DNA of 64,000 nt from Phyllostachys edulis. Lineage: Eukaryota > Streptophyta > Magnoliopsida > Poales > Poaceae. Of the stretch, positions 35,159 through 47,699 are shown in pieces (the stretch's first letter is position 1; each line of letters opens with the position of its first letter). The notes beneath the pieces are model-generated. The model was given only the letters and a program-made list of their open reading frames with translations, searched no databases and was not told where the DNA came from. The stretch is from the NCBI GenBank assembly GCA_036346405.1, contig CM070566.1, positions 46,783,452 through 46,847,451 on the forward strand. Reading direction: 5' to 3'. The translations under genes and the position numbers were made by a program.

Positions 35159-35453
35159 TGTTGGAAACTTTCAGCTAGTTAGGATGATTGGTGATAGTAT
35201 TTGTAGTGGTTTATCTACCTGTTGTAAGTAATGCACAGAAAAATAGAAAGAGAGACATGATTTTTACGTGAAAACCCTTTTGGGAAAAACACAAAGACAT
35301 ATCACTGTATGAAAAGGTATTTACGATGAAGCTCTTACTTTCCCTATGGACTACATGGATATATTTATAGTAATAGATGAAAGACTGCGTGTAGGAGTAA
35401 AACTATGAGTTGGAATAGGAAATGAAAAAATCGTATCACACTCAAACTCAACA
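35159..35453 (-). repeat. Probable solo or truncated copia-type LTR
   Basis: A 295-bp segment with TG...CA ends on both strands (TGTTGGAAAC on plus at the left; TGTTGAGTTTGAG on minus from the right). It contains a minus-strand TATA-like ACTATAAATATAT and the LTR-like string GGGTTTTCACGTAAAAATC. Flanking 5-mers do not match, so no target duplication supports the boundaries. It marks the point where the neighbouring LINE loses its 3' end. Confidence 0.45.
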
Positions 35454-38400
35454 CTACCTCTTCGTGCAGAGGGGCCAGTTTGAGGGTTGTAGGCTTTCCG
35501 TTCCTATCCAGTCCGCCATAAGCTTCCAAATTCGACCAGAGAAGTGACATTGTGCAAAAAGGTGTGAGGCTGATTCCGGAGTGTGTATGCAAAGGGGGCA
35601 AATGAGTTGGTTTGGCCACCCCCTTGCTTCAAGTCTGTTTGAGGTCCAAAATTTGTTTTGAATTGCCAACCAAGCGAAATGTTTGCCCTTTGGAGGGGCA
35701 TGGGTTTGCCAGATTAAAGAATTGAAGTTGGTGACTATGGATCCCAAAAGGTGTAAAGCGTAGGCGGATCTTAAAGAATAGGTTTCATTCTGGTTTTGCT
35801 TCCAAGATATCTCATCAGGGGTGCCATGAATCAGTTGGATTTGGTTGGTTTTGATCCAAAGTCCTACGAATTGTTCGATGTGGTGGAGTGAGAAACCTCT
35901 TGTTAAGTTAATGTCCTACACCCACCATCCATTTTGTAAGACCGAGTACACAGTCTGCTTTTTATGATTTGATATTTTGAAAATCTTGGGGGCTATGTCT
36001 TTGGAGGCCTCTCCATTTAACCACGCCGAGTACCAGAATTTAGCCGTCTTTCCATCCCCAAGGGAGATCCTTGTTGCCGCCGCAAAGATATTGCGGTCAG
36101 AGTCATCACAAGGGATTTCCATGCCGACCCAGGGTTTAGAGTAGTTCTTCCATTCTTACTAGAGCCAGCGCAGTCTGATTGCCTAGGAGAATTGTGGGAG
36201 GTTGAGGATGCCTAGACCGCCTAGCTGGATTGGGCGACACACTCTTTCCCAGTTGATTTTGCACTTTGCACCTGAGATATTGTCATGTCCAGCCCAAAAG
36301 AAATGCTGCCTTATTTTGTTTATGGTGTGGAAGATCGCTTTGGGGATTTTGAAGACTATGAGAAAGTAAATTGGGATCGAGGTGAGGACTGATTTTACAA
36401 GCGTGGCCCGCCCTGCTGGTGATAGGAGGCACCCCTACCAACCTGCTAACCTTTCCGCCACCTTGTCGAGAAGCGGTTGATAGTCCATTTTGCGAAGCCT
36501 TCTGTAGGTGAGCGATAGTCCAAGATATTTGATCGGGAAAGTTGATCGGATTACCGGGCAGTCTTGTAGAACCGAGTTAAGGTCTAGATGGTCACAATTG
36601 ATTGGCAGCACTGTGCTTTTTTGGAAGTTGGTATGTAGGCCAGTTGCGTTCCCGAAGTTGAGGATGATCTAAGTGGTTATGTGTATTTCGCTTGTGCATG
36701 GGTTGATGAAGAAAGCCGCATTGTCCACATAGATGGAGGTTCTGAGTCTGGCGAAATGATCGCGTGGAAGGGCGAGGTAACCCATGCCTGTAGCTGCCTC
36801 TAAGAGACTTTGGATGGGGTCGATGGCTAGTATGTATAGGAAGGGTGAGAGGGGGTCTCCTTGCCACAGTCCCTGCCCGTGAAAGATCGCATTACCAGGG
36901 ATGCTGTCGAGGTGGACCTTAAGAGGGCTGCCACCCAGTTTGTCCATCTATGGGGGAACCCTCTTTTATGCAGAAGATCCAGAAGGTAGTCCCAGGGATG
37001 CCGTTGAGGAGGACTCTAGACGAGACAGACCTTAAGGGGGTTTTAGAGCGGCGGAGTCTTCTAATCAGGTTGCGGACATAGAGAAAGTTGTCATGAATGC
37101 TTCTTATCTTGATGAAGGCGCTCTGAGCTCGCGACCAAGTTATGGAGAAATGGCGCCAACCTCCGCACTAGCGTTTTAGCAATCCACTTGCCAATCCCAT
37201 GAATGAGGCTGATAGGTCTAAAGTCTTGCACTTTGTCGGTTCCCTTCTTTTTTGGAATCAGCACAATATTTGCTGTATTGAGTAAGTGAAGGTGCGACGT
37301 GCGTAGGGAATGAAAGCTATAGAAAACTGTCATGATATCTGCTTTGATGATTGACCAGCAAGATTTGTAGAAATTAGTAGAGAAACCTTCTAGCCCTGGG
37401 GCTTTATCTCCCGGTAATTGATCGAGTGTGATGCACACTTCAGATTCCGAGAAAGCATCTTGCAGATTGTACAAATCCTGCACCAGAGGGTGTAGAGCCT
37501 CCCAGTTGAGGTCCATGTCGCATGGTGTCGGCCGGGCCAGCGTTTCTTGGAAGTGCTTTTGTATTATATCTTCTTTCTCTGAGTGCGAGATTGCCCAGCC
37601 CAACCCATTCTGAAGCCTTTGGATGTAATTTTTCCTTTTACGACCATTTGATTTTATACGGAAGAACTTTGTGTTATCGTCATTTTCTTTGAGATTGATG
37701 ATCCGAGAACTCTGACGTTTCCTGGTTCGCTCGATCACTGCCAGACCCATAACTCTCTTCTTAAGGTTGGCCCTCAAGACCATTTCGAGTGGTGACAAGT
37801 CCCTGCACTCTTGAGCCACGTTAAGCCTTAGATAAGCTCTAAGGCCATGTGGAGATAGAGCTTTGGTTGGGGGAAGAGGATTGTGCTCCACGATTTTAAG
37901 GCGGAAGCTATGGAAGCTAGCTTGTGATGCAGCCTGTGCATGGGTTCTGTGTGCATGCAGGGGCTAGCTAGGCTTTTTTGACCGTCTCGAGGAAACCTGG
38001 CATCTTGATCCAAAAGTTTTCAAAGTAGAATGTTTTTGGGTGAGCGGGTCGAGAATAGCTGGAGAGAAGGAGAGGGCAGTGGTCGAAGATCGAGGAAGAC
38101 AGCGCCTAAAGAACGTGGTTTTCGAAAAGGATATCCCATCCTTCATTAGAAAATACACTGTCCAACCTTACCAGAGTTGGTCTCTGACGTTCGCTGCTCC
38201 AAGTGAACTTTCTATTCTGAAGGTGAATTTCTTTTAGCTCGCAAACGTTGAGCGTGTTACAAAATTGCGCCATACGACACAGGTTGATGTTGGAATTATT
38301 TTTGTCTTGAGCTCGGTAGATGAGGTTGAAATCGCCTAATACCAGCCAATTGGTGCCGATGGTAGGTTTTAAGGAGGCAATTTCTTGTTGGAAGGCCGAC

Positions 38401-38555
38401 TTGTTTCTGCTTTGGGGGGCTCGTAAACTATCGTAAGGCGAAAGGTCAAGTTGCACTCTTTTAAGGACACAGTTGCCGTCAGGCTAAAGACCGAGTAAAG
38501 TACATCTTCTACCTCAATGTACTCATCATTCCAGAGTAGGAGAATTCCGCCCCTC
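35454..38555 (-). mobile_element. L1-type LINE ORF2, 3' half (split by gypsy insertion)
   Basis: Continues the LINE whose 5' half is at 59412-63136. Order on the minus strand: endonuclease C-terminal half (38456-38106; LVLGDFNLIYRAQDKNN, LVRLDSVFSNEGWD); RT fingers (37891-37091; GDKAPGLEGFSTNFYK, IVLIPKKKGTDKVQDFRPIS); RT palm (36947-36669; GLWQGDPLSPFLYILAID, then SIYVDNAAFF, where the canonical second Asp of the YxDD box is Asn); thumb remnants (36500-35916); zf-RVT (35747-35454; FAWLAIQNKFWTSNRLEARG, CPLC, SASHLFAQC). The tail after zf-RVT is missing. Stops and the changed active site mean the copy is dead. Confidence 0.85.
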
Positions 38556-38560
38556 GTACC

Positions 38561-41500
38561 TGTAACATCCCAACTGTATAATTAGGGTTTGTTCAAATAT
38601 AATTAAGGTGTAGAAATTAAAACTTTTTCTCACACCTTGAAAACCCCTAAACACTCATGTAGTTCTTGTCCAAGAGTTGTGTAATCCAAAAACACAAGCT
38701 CTTGTTGACCCAAAAGTCAAACTCATTTTCCAATTGTCTAAATCTTGTGCCAAACATTTGGAAAATATTTTCCTTGGTCCTAAAATTGATGTGGGACCCC
38801 TCTGAAAAATATCCCATGATGTAAAACTTGTTTGATAAATTTTGGAGGTAAAACAACCTTCATGAATTTCCTGAGAAAAATGTGTTGCATAATAACCTCT
38901 GGAAATTTTATGCAAGGTTAATCTCATTGTCAGCAAGCTCCAGTTAAAATTTCATCAAATTTGGAGTTCAATTGCTATCTCAAATAATTCTACTAAGTTG
39001 TAGTCAAAAAAACTAAATTTAAAAGCCTACCTTTGTTCCTTGGGCTAGCCACTTTGCAAAGTGGTCCAGCCCAGTGTCTGCACCCAGTGAGACCTCCTCT
39101 CCACCTTGATCGGGGTTCGGCCGTTGGATTTACATCCAACCGCCACGACCTCCTCATGATCAACACCGCAAAGACCTCCTCACCTCACGAGTCATAGCCG
39201 TTGGATCAAAGATCACGGTCATGACCTCCCACATGTGTTAAATCTCAAAAACCTCCACGGGTTGTCAAACCACTTGACATCCCACTGTTGAGTCGTAGCC
39301 CTTGGATCCAAGATCCATGGCCATGACCTCCCTCACTGTTAAACTAAGCAAACCTCCCACCTTGTTGAGGTCGTGGCGTTGGATCGAGATCCAGCGGCCC
39401 ACGACCTCCCTGCGTTATCAAGCGCTCCCAGCCTCCCCTATCTCGTGTTGTGCACCGCTGGATTAAAAATCCACGGTCACGACCTCCTCCTTGTCTTATG
39501 CGCATCGGACCTCCCCGCGCACGTGAGGTCGTTGCCCTTAGATCTAAATCTAATGGCCATGACCTCCCTTGTGTGTTGCGCAAGCTCAAGACCTCCTTTG
39601 CGCCACGCGCGAGGCTCAGGACCTCCCCTGTCTTGATCACCACCGTTGGATCAAAATCCAAAGGTCTTGACCTCCCTCGCGCTTCACGCAAAGCCTCAGA
39701 CCTCCCTTTGGTTGTGCGCCCTTGGATTTAAATCCTAAGGCCATGACCTCCCCCTCACGTTCTTAAGTTCATGTGCGGTTAAGACCTCACAGGAGGTCCG
39801 CACCGTTGGATGGAGATCCAACGCCTTGGACCTCCTAATCCCATTTTCCCACGTGCGCTTACACATTAAGGACATCGGAGGCTCGACCTCCCATCCTTGA
39901 TCGTGTGGTGGGACCTCCTCCCGATCATTTGGCGTAACGGCTCAAAAACCACATCGGAGGCAGGACCTCCCGTGGGCTTATCCAGCAGTCAAAATGACCT
40001 CCCTGTTCTTCTCCTTCCTTGGTCACGCATGCGTGGCCCTCGAAACAAATGAATTAATGCCCGGCTGTCCCTTTGTGTACTTATAACAACTCTTTCTTGA
40101 CCAGTATTAAATCTGAGGCCGACCTTAGCCCTTCTGTCCACACACAGACTGTCACCATGTCGGCCTCGTGTCTTGTCCAACCCCATGACCCGAGCCATGG
40201 GCTAAGCTCACCATGAGCTTAACCCCACTGTGTGCTGCTTCTCCCAAGTATAAAACCCCATTGGGTTCCTCCTTAGCTTCTTTGGCACACTTCTAAGCTC
40301 TAAGCTTGCACCGTGTCATTTGAGCTTTCCTCTCCTCGGCTCTCTTGGCGCCATTGTTGAGAAGCTTGAAGCTCCTCGGTGGACAAGGGTCCTGAGTTTT
40401 CCTCCTTTTTCTCCTTGCTTCCATTTGTGCCCTACCCTCTGGGACCAAGTCCTAACTTGATTTGTTGGGCATTTGCGAGAGGGGACAAAGTGGAGCTTGG
40501 AGTGAAGCTTTGGTAGTGAGCACCCTTCCTCCCGACACAGGTCCTCCTTCCTCGACCTCCTCAGCACCTTAGGACCTCTAGGTACTCCCTGATAGTCCTT
40601 TAGCGCTGGGCACCCGCATGTATGAGGTCGCGGAGCTTTTAATTGGGCACACGCTTAATTGGATGTCGCGCGGAGCTTCCCTTTTGCATTTTGGATTTTG
40701 GCCGTGTGGTGCCTTCGTTGTCCTCTCCGGCTCACCGGCGTTCAAGGCCATCGCCGCCGTCGAGAGGAGGTCCATTGGGTGCACATGGTTATTGCGGACC
40801 CAACGGTACCATTGGATGTCGCCGGCGAGGTCTGTATCGCCGGCGATGACCACGTCTTTAAACCCGGGTCTTTGTCGGACGAAACGGCAGCGCTGTTGTC
40901 GTTTTAGGACAAAGATCCACCGCGTTAATGCGCTCATCATGTGCTCAAATCATTGAAATCATTGGCATGTCTTAGCGCATTTAATCCTCTCCTTGCGCGT
41001 ATTTAAGACCTCCGCGCGAACCTCCTCGTTGTCCCGCGCATTTAACCTCTTGTCCAAGCATCGCGTGCGTCGCGAGCTCTGGGGCGTCCATGACCTCCTC
41101 CGAGGAGATCTGGGCGTCCAAGACCTCCCCTTACGCTTCTCGTGGCCGTCCAGGACCTCCACGGAGGTGCAGTGGCGTTAGGACCTCCCCTTAGGACCTC
41201 CCCGAGGTCATCTCAGCCGTTCATAACCTCCCCGGGTAGATCTTGACCGTCAAGGTCCTCCCTCGGACGATCTGAACCATCGAGGACCTCCCTTGGAATA
41301 TCTGGACCGTCCAGGACCTCCCCTTTGAGGTCCTGACGATGTAGATCTTCCTCGGGGAGATCTTGATAGTTTAGATCTTCCTTTGGAAGATCTCAACCGT
41401 TGAGGACCTCCCCCGTGTGATCTGAGCCGCTTATGACCTCCCATGTCTTTAGGGTTTTAGAAATTCGGTGAACTCTTAAGTATAAACCTGAAATAAGGTA

Positions 41501-43822
41501 TAACTTTAGAATTTCATATCTTTGTCGTTTTAAATCCAAATGAGGTCATTCAAATTGTGTTAGCTCTGTATGGAACTTGACTTTAATCCAAAAATGATTG
41601 TAAGTCGAGTTCAGCTTCAGAGCACAGTTTTGCCATTAGATTTTAAAACTCACTTTAAATATACACTCAAATTAATGCTTAACTTGTAAAATACATAACT
41701 AATGCTCTGTAGATTATTTTTGGGTGAGACCAACTTTGTTGGTTTCCTCTATTAGTGAACTCACTGTGAAAATTAGTTTTGAGCATGTTGCTGTTATAAA
41801 AATGAGGACTTGTGCATTATAATTTTGTTCAAGTTCTTGTTTTTGAAAAATTGTAGAAAGTGCATAATAGCTCCAAATGAGGTGAACTCAATTGTGTTAT
41901 TCATCTCATGAGGTGCTGGTTTTACAGTAAAAATTTCAGCTTCACTTCTATTCTAGAAAATTTTGCGATGAATAGTAACATATTTCTAATTAATAGGCTG
42001 AGCAGAATTGATTTCATCATATCTTTTGCATTAAGAATCTAAATCAATTGGTTCTTATTGCTAAATTCATGATAAATCATTGTCTTGCTGCTGTAAAATT
42101 TTCAAAGCATTCGGAGAAGTTTCTCTGTTGCGTCTTTTTGGTTTTTCGTCGTTCTTATCGATTCTTTATCGCTTTTCCGTTAGGCTTCGATATTTGTGGC
42201 GATCCCGAGAGTGACCCTCTGCCACAACTTGGCCAGCAACATCAAGGCAAGCAGTTTGATCATTTCCATCATTGTCCCATTACTTTAAAGCTTAATATAT
42301 TGTTTTTCTTCTATGTATGCATGCTACTTTGTGTTAAATGTCGCTAGCAAGCCTATAGTTGCATAATCTGTAGGAATTGTTTATCCTCTACTACCTTGAG
42401 CCTAGGTTATTTGCTGTGGTGGGAGCTCGTTGGATGAGCTCTTATTACTTAGTAGTTTCGATTTAAATTGCTTAGACATGCTTAGTTATCGGTAGAAATG
42501 GGCGATCATCGACTTAGTTGATGGTCTTGATCACTCAAAACTGATTATTACTCCTATATGTCCAGCACTTGTGCTTTGATTAATTGTAAAATCAAAAACT
42601 GAAAATAAAAGATTGATTTAGACTTGGGCATATTGGATGGATGGTGTGGTTTTGGATGTGGTGGTATGCTGAGTCAACAAGGACCTAATTCTTGCGCCAT
42701 TGATCCAAGCAATTATGCGTGCTAACCACACGAGGGGGATATGGGACCTCTCTTGACTAAGTACTTTGGGCGGTGCTAATTGGGGTCGCTCGGTTGGTGT
42801 GTTTTAAAGATAAAATGTGTGTGTGGTGTGGGAATGGAGCAATGGCGGGCGGTTAGGTTTGTCTATTGTGTCCTTATCCCGTGGGTTGTCTTGGTCGAAT
42901 TAGCATTGCCCATTGGAAATGTCTCGTAGGACTTAGCCGTCTTGAAGCACACCTAAGGTAGTGTGCTTAAAGGAAAGGCGGTCTAACGTGTGGGTAGATT
43001 GGTACACCCCTGCAGGGATAAAACTATTCGAATAGCCTCGTCCTAGGTTATGGACACGCTTGGTTATTTCCCGTGAGAATTAGACTACAACCTTTAATTA
43101 AAACTTGACATGGTTGGTATGAGCGGGAGTTCATGCTATTGTTGTGGTGACTATTGGGTTAGTCACTTCGAGTTGATCTTGTTGTTGTTACTATGTTATT
43201 TATCTCGTTGTTATTTCAACAATTAAAATGCTTTGCCAAATTGCCTTCAATCTATTATGTTATTGCAAATGAAACTTGCTTTATGCTAAAATGAGTCCAA
43301 AGCCTCATCCACTTAAATAAAGCTTGCATGTAGCTATTTATAGTTCTGTTATCTCACACGTAAGTCTTGCGGAGTACTTTATGTACTCATCGCCGTGGTT
43401 GTGGCATTTTGTGGCTTTTGTTGCAGAGGAAGAAGGGGAGCTCCTTGAGCCTCTCTTTTGTGCTACGTGTTGCGACTTCTTGACGACTAGCTTGGCGGTC
43501 GGTCGATGCCTAGGGGTTAAGGCACACCGATTGGCTTTGTGTTATAGCCATCTTTATGGCACTTTTGCTTCATTGTTATCTTAGTGTTTGTTGTTATTTG
43601 GCCAGAAGGCCCCTCTTTTGTAATAACCTATCCTTATTAATTTAACTTCGGTTTGTTGCTTATGTACTATGTGTTGTATGGAATTGATACACTCTTTTGT
43701 TGTGAGGTATGTATCTTGCGTTCAGGAGTATACATCTCTCGAGACCTGGTTTATTTAGTTGATAATACTAGGGTCAATTGGATGACTAAGTATTATGAGC
43801 TTAATAAATCCGGGTGCTCACA
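38561..43822 (+). repeat. 5' LTR of the gypsy chromovirus (5262 bp)
   Basis: Runs from TGTAACATCC to GGTGCTCACA. About 39090-41460 is an array of GACCTCC heptamers spaced roughly 30-90 bp apart, interleaved with GGATC..GATCC imperfect palindromes. The 3' third (about 41460-43820) is AT-rich and ends AGCTTAATAAATCCGGGTGC, with AATAAA a likely polyadenylation signal. A TATA-like AAGTATAAAACCCC is at about 40247-40260, within the heptamer half. LTRs of this length are at the high end for plant gypsy elements. Confidence 0.92.
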
Positions 43823-43827
43823 AAAGT

Positions 43828-43839
43828 TGGTATCAGAGC
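43828..43839 (+). promoter_or_regulatory. Primer-binding site (initiator tRNA-Met)
   Basis: TGGTATCAGAGC, five bases after the 5' LTR, is the standard complement to the 3' end of plant initiator methionine tRNA and would prime minus-strand DNA synthesis. Confidence 0.92.
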
Positions 43840-44583
43840 CGTTCTGACCGTAGTAACGCAAGCTTGGTCGTCTTTAGGATATTTTGAAAACCTAATTTCA
43901 AAGTATCAAATGAGTTTTGAAAGCTTAAGTAAAGTCTCTACTTTTACTCCTCATCTATCTTAGCTTTCTCTTCTCATCTCACTCTAATTTAAGTTTTAAA
44001 AGTTGTTTTCCTCTCTTCCCTTCTACAAAATAGTTGTTATCGATTAATTGGGTTTTGGATAACGTATGAGAGTTCTAAATTTGAAATCTTGGCTGCCTTT
44101 TGGTGAAGAATAGAAATGTTTGGAGCCGAAATACAAATCTGGAAATTTTGGACAGCCAACAAGTAATTCAGGGCAGCAAGCACAAGTCAGGAATTAGGGT
44201 AGAAAATGAGAGGCTAAATCAACTAAAATTTGTGGGAATAAAAGGGTAAGATGTGATACTAGTTAGCTAAGTATCTAACACTTATTTCGCTGCATTAACC
44301 TTGCTCTCTAATAGTCTTAGATCTCATCTTACAGTCTGATTTTTAATCTTCTCGATCAATTACTCGTTCATTCAATACGGGTTAGTTGAGTTGAGAAGTT
44401 GAGCCTTGCTTTTGGTGTTTCTTGGCTGTTTTTAGAGTCTTTTAGAAGCTTCTAAAGTTGATTTACTCGCTGTTTTGGCTTTCGTTTAGGGTGAGATTCC
44501 ATTCCCCTAGTCGATCGCTTTTTGCTTCTTTTAAAAGCTTTGTTTTTCGAGTCTAGTTGCTAACCAAAATTTCTTGTAACAGG

Positions 44584-45640
44584 ATGGCCGGACGTACTCA
44601 TAGCGGCCAAGGCCAGTCAGCTGGTCCGGACGAGGAGCTTCCTCCTCCTCCGACCATGGCCGAGGTTCTTCTTCAAATCGGCGCAACCGCGCGGATGTGA
44701 GAGAGTTCTCTTGGGCGTCATCGCGCATAACCCACTGCACTTACCGGCTTCGGGATCAGGGCAAGGAACGCCCATCACCGCGTGGAGGACTCGCGGAGTT
44801 TCTTCGTACTCAGCCCCTACCTTTTCGGCCCGAGGACCCGTTGGATCACGACGATTGGCCGTCTCGGTGGAGCGAAGCTCCGCATCGCGCATGCGAGGAG
44901 CACGAGAAGGCGCTGTTCGCATCGCACCACCGGAGGGTGCAGCTTTGTCATGGTGGGAGAGCTTTCTCGCCATGCAGCCCGCAGAACCACACCGTTTCTT
45001 GGGAGGAGTTTCAGTCTTGCCTTCCGTCGGGCTCACATCCTGCCGGCTTGATGGAGATCAAGCGGGGAGTTTCTTCTTGCTCAAGCAAGGCGTAGCTTCG
45101 ATCATGGAGTATGTCTACGAGTTCAACCATCTAGCTCGTTATGCTTCGAGGACGTGGCCATGATATGGCTAAGGTGCCAAGTTCAGCGTGGCTTGTCCGA
45201 GGAGTCAAGGACAAGCTATCCATTGTCGACTTCCACGATTTCCGGACCTTGGTCGACAAGGCCATCATCGCTGAGCATGCGGCTCGAGCTTATGGACTCC
45301 ATAGCGCAAGTGGGAGGCCCATAAGTCATCGAGGCGATTCCTCCGTCCCGCTTGAGGCGCCTCAGGGTACCGGTCCGATCTTGGCACCCCGAGGTTACCT
45401 GCCCCTGTTCCTCGTTCATCGCAGGCCGTGTCTCGATCCGTGCACTGTGAGTCGTGAGCGGCCCCCGCAACCCGTGCCGGGTCACATGCTTCTCATGCAA
45501 CGAAGGGGCATTATGCGAACCAATGCCCTAAGAAGACAGAGCGACCCTCGTCCTAATGGAGGACGCGCCAGAGGTGGTGCATCTCGGGACCGAAGATCGT
45601 CCGGCTACCCAAGGCGTGGGTAGTGGTCGCGTCAACGCCG
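44584..45640 (+). pseudogene. gypsy gag, frameshifted
   Basis: Starts MAGRTHSGQGQSAGPDEELP at 44584 and hits a stop after about 37 codons. The retrotransposon gag domain is then legible across three frames: GLAEFLRTQPLPF, EKALFASHHRRVQ, the text around 45050-45140 with MEYVYEFNHLARYAS, and VDFHDFRTLVDKAIIAEHAA. A degraded CCHC knuckle region is near 45480-45540 (CNEG readable). The frame jumps cluster where CAG/CTG-rich codons are expected, so some may be consensus errors. The capsid-like protein would package element RNA. Confidence 0.75.
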
Positions 45641-45679
45641 CCACCGCAGAGGAGGCTCGGAGGCACCCGACGTCGTGCT

Positions 45680-46060
45680 AGGTACACTTTCGTTAACTCT
45701 CACCTGCTCTTGTCTTGTTTGATTCAGGAGCATCTCATTCCTTTGTTTACGAGTCTTTTCTTTGCTGTTGGAGAGCTTATTTTCTCTCCATTGTCGGTCC
45801 CTTCTCATTCGCTCTCTGGTTGGAGTTGAGAGAATCTGAGTGTAGGGATGTTCCTATCGAGATCGAAGGGTAGGTTTCTTAGCAAACCTTATCCTTCTCC
45901 ATTCAGCGAGTCTTGATGTGATTCTTGGCATGGATTGGTTGTCCCAACATGGGGCAAATCGATTCGCCAAAGAAGCTCATCTCTATCTAGTCCCTCCGTG
46001 GCGAGGTTAAGCTTTTCGAAGTCGCTAGATCCGCATCTCTTCGCGCTTGAAGCGAAGCCG
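45680..46060 (+). pseudogene. gypsy aspartic protease region, frameshifted
   Basis: Between gag and RT, plus-strand text shows LDVILGMDWLSQHGANR (about 45915-45965), the conserved C-terminal motif of gypsy aspartic proteases. The segment upstream, with the expected DSGAS active-site motif, is disrupted and only SHSF/V-like fragments can be followed. The enzyme would cleave the Gag-Pol polyprotein. Confidence 0.6.
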
Positions 46061-46119
46061 CTCTAGATATTAACGAAGTCCCAACAGTTTGTGACTTTGT
46101 TGATGTCTTTCCCGAATCT

Positions 46120-46940
46120 TCCGGAATGCCACCCGTTCGAGACCTCGAGTTTGTCATTGAGTTGGCTCCGGTACCACCCCTATCTCAAAGAGGCCTTATC
46201 GGATGCCACCGAACGAGTTGGTGGAGTTGAAGAAGCGATTAAGTGAGCTGCAAGAGAAGGGTTTCATTCGCCTAGCTCATCTCCTTGGGGTTGTCCAAAG
46301 CAATCTTCGTGAAAGAAGAAGGACGGTACTTTTGCATGTTAGTTGATTACCGCCCACTAAATGAAGTGACTGATGAAGAACAAGTATCCATTGCCCCGCA
46401 TCGACGATCTCTTGATCAATTAACCGGAGCTCGAGTTTTCTCCAAGATTGATTTGAGAGTGGGATATCATCGAGTTCGGATTCGACACGAGGATATTCCA
46501 AAACGGCGTTCTCTACTCGCTACGGTTTGTAATGAGTACACCGTCATGTCATTGACAACCAATGCTCTGCCTTGTTCATGAACCTCATGAATTCGGTATT
46601 CATGGAGTATTTGGATAAGTTTGTCGTGGTCTTCATCGATGATATTCTTATCTACTCCAAGAACGATGAGGAACACGCCGAGCATCTGAAGCTTGTGTTA
46701 GGCAAGCTGCGTGAGCACCAGCTGTACGCGAAGTTCAGCAAGTGTGCATTCTGGTTGAAGGAAGTGTCTTTCTTAGGCCACGTTCTTTCAAATAGAGGCG
46801 AGGCCGTTGACCCTAGCAAGGTCAGCGATGTTCTTTCATGGAGTCAGCCTGCTTCGGTCACCAATGTACGGAGTTTTCTCGGTTTAGCGGGATATTATCG
46901 TCGCTTTATCGAGAACTTCTCCAAAATCGCGGGCCGATGA
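46120..46940 (+). pseudogene. gypsy reverse transcriptase
   Basis: N-terminal RT motifs appear in shifted frames (LKKRLSELQEKGFI region at about 46225-46270; DQLTGARVFSKIDLRVGYH at 46411-46470). The C-terminal half, 46572-46940, is open: VFMEYLDKFVVVFIDDILIY has the catalytic FIDD box, followed by CAFWLKEVSFLGHVLSNRG and SFLGLAGYYRRFIENFSKIA, the connection to RNase H. Upstream, the FGLTNAP motif is destroyed at about 46550-46565. A live enzyme would copy element RNA to DNA. Confidence 0.85.
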
Positions 46941-46949
46941 CGAGTTGCT

Positions 46950-47400
46950 CAAGAAGGACAAGAAGTTCGTGTGGTCCATCGAGTGTGAGGAAAGTTTCCA
47001 AATACTCAAAAGCGTTTGACCACCGCTCCGTTCTTGTTCTTCCCGATATCCATCGAAGCTTCGATATCTTTTGCGATGCTTCGTCGAGGCCTCGGTTGTG
47101 TCCTTATGCAAGAAGGCAAGGTAGTGGCCTATGCATCAAGGCAATTGAGACCTCATGAACTCAACTATCCTACCCATGATTTGGAGTTGGTCTGCTGTGA
47201 TTCATGCACTTAAGATTTGGCGGCATTACCTAATCGTGTCGTTGAAGTGTATTCGGATCACAAAAGCCTTAAGTATTTGTTCACCCAATGATCTAAACCT
47301 CGGGCAAAGGAGATGGTTGGAGTTGATCAAGGACTATGATATGGGTATTCACTACCATCCGGGCAAGGCTAATGTCGTTCTTGATGCGCTTTAGTCGCAA
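46950..47400 (+). pseudogene. gypsy RNase H, frameshifted
   Basis: Text in changing frames: GLGCVLMQEGKVVAYASRQL and RPHELNYPTHDLEL (47091-47190), then RWLELIKDYDMGIHYHPGKA and NVVLDAL (47313-47392). These are the RNase HI-like motifs of gypsy elements. At least two frame changes interrupt the domain. Confidence 0.75.
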
Positions 47401-47699
47401 AGCGCATTGTAATGCCTTGTTGTCCAAGGAGCTTGACCCGCTCTTCGGAAGAATTTCAGCGTCTCAACTTGAGTTTAGTTGAGCATGGTTCTCTCATTGC
47501 CTTGGTTGTGCAACCAACCTTGGTGGATCGGATCAAGTCCGCTCGTGATCGGATGTTGGAGTGAGCCACATTAAGGCAAATGTCAAGAACGGAACAACCA
47601 AGTGCTTTTCGAGGATGAGCATGGTGTTGTGAGGTTCGAACAACGCCTTGTGGTTCCAAAGGACATGGAATTGCGGAATTTAATCCTCCGCTGAAGCCC

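Noticed and set aside
39344..39731. Open frames of 87-115 codons on both strands in the LTR
   Set aside because: They arise from the GACCTCC array and recur at 49763-50104; no start context or domain, and the frames are not conserved between the LTR copies.
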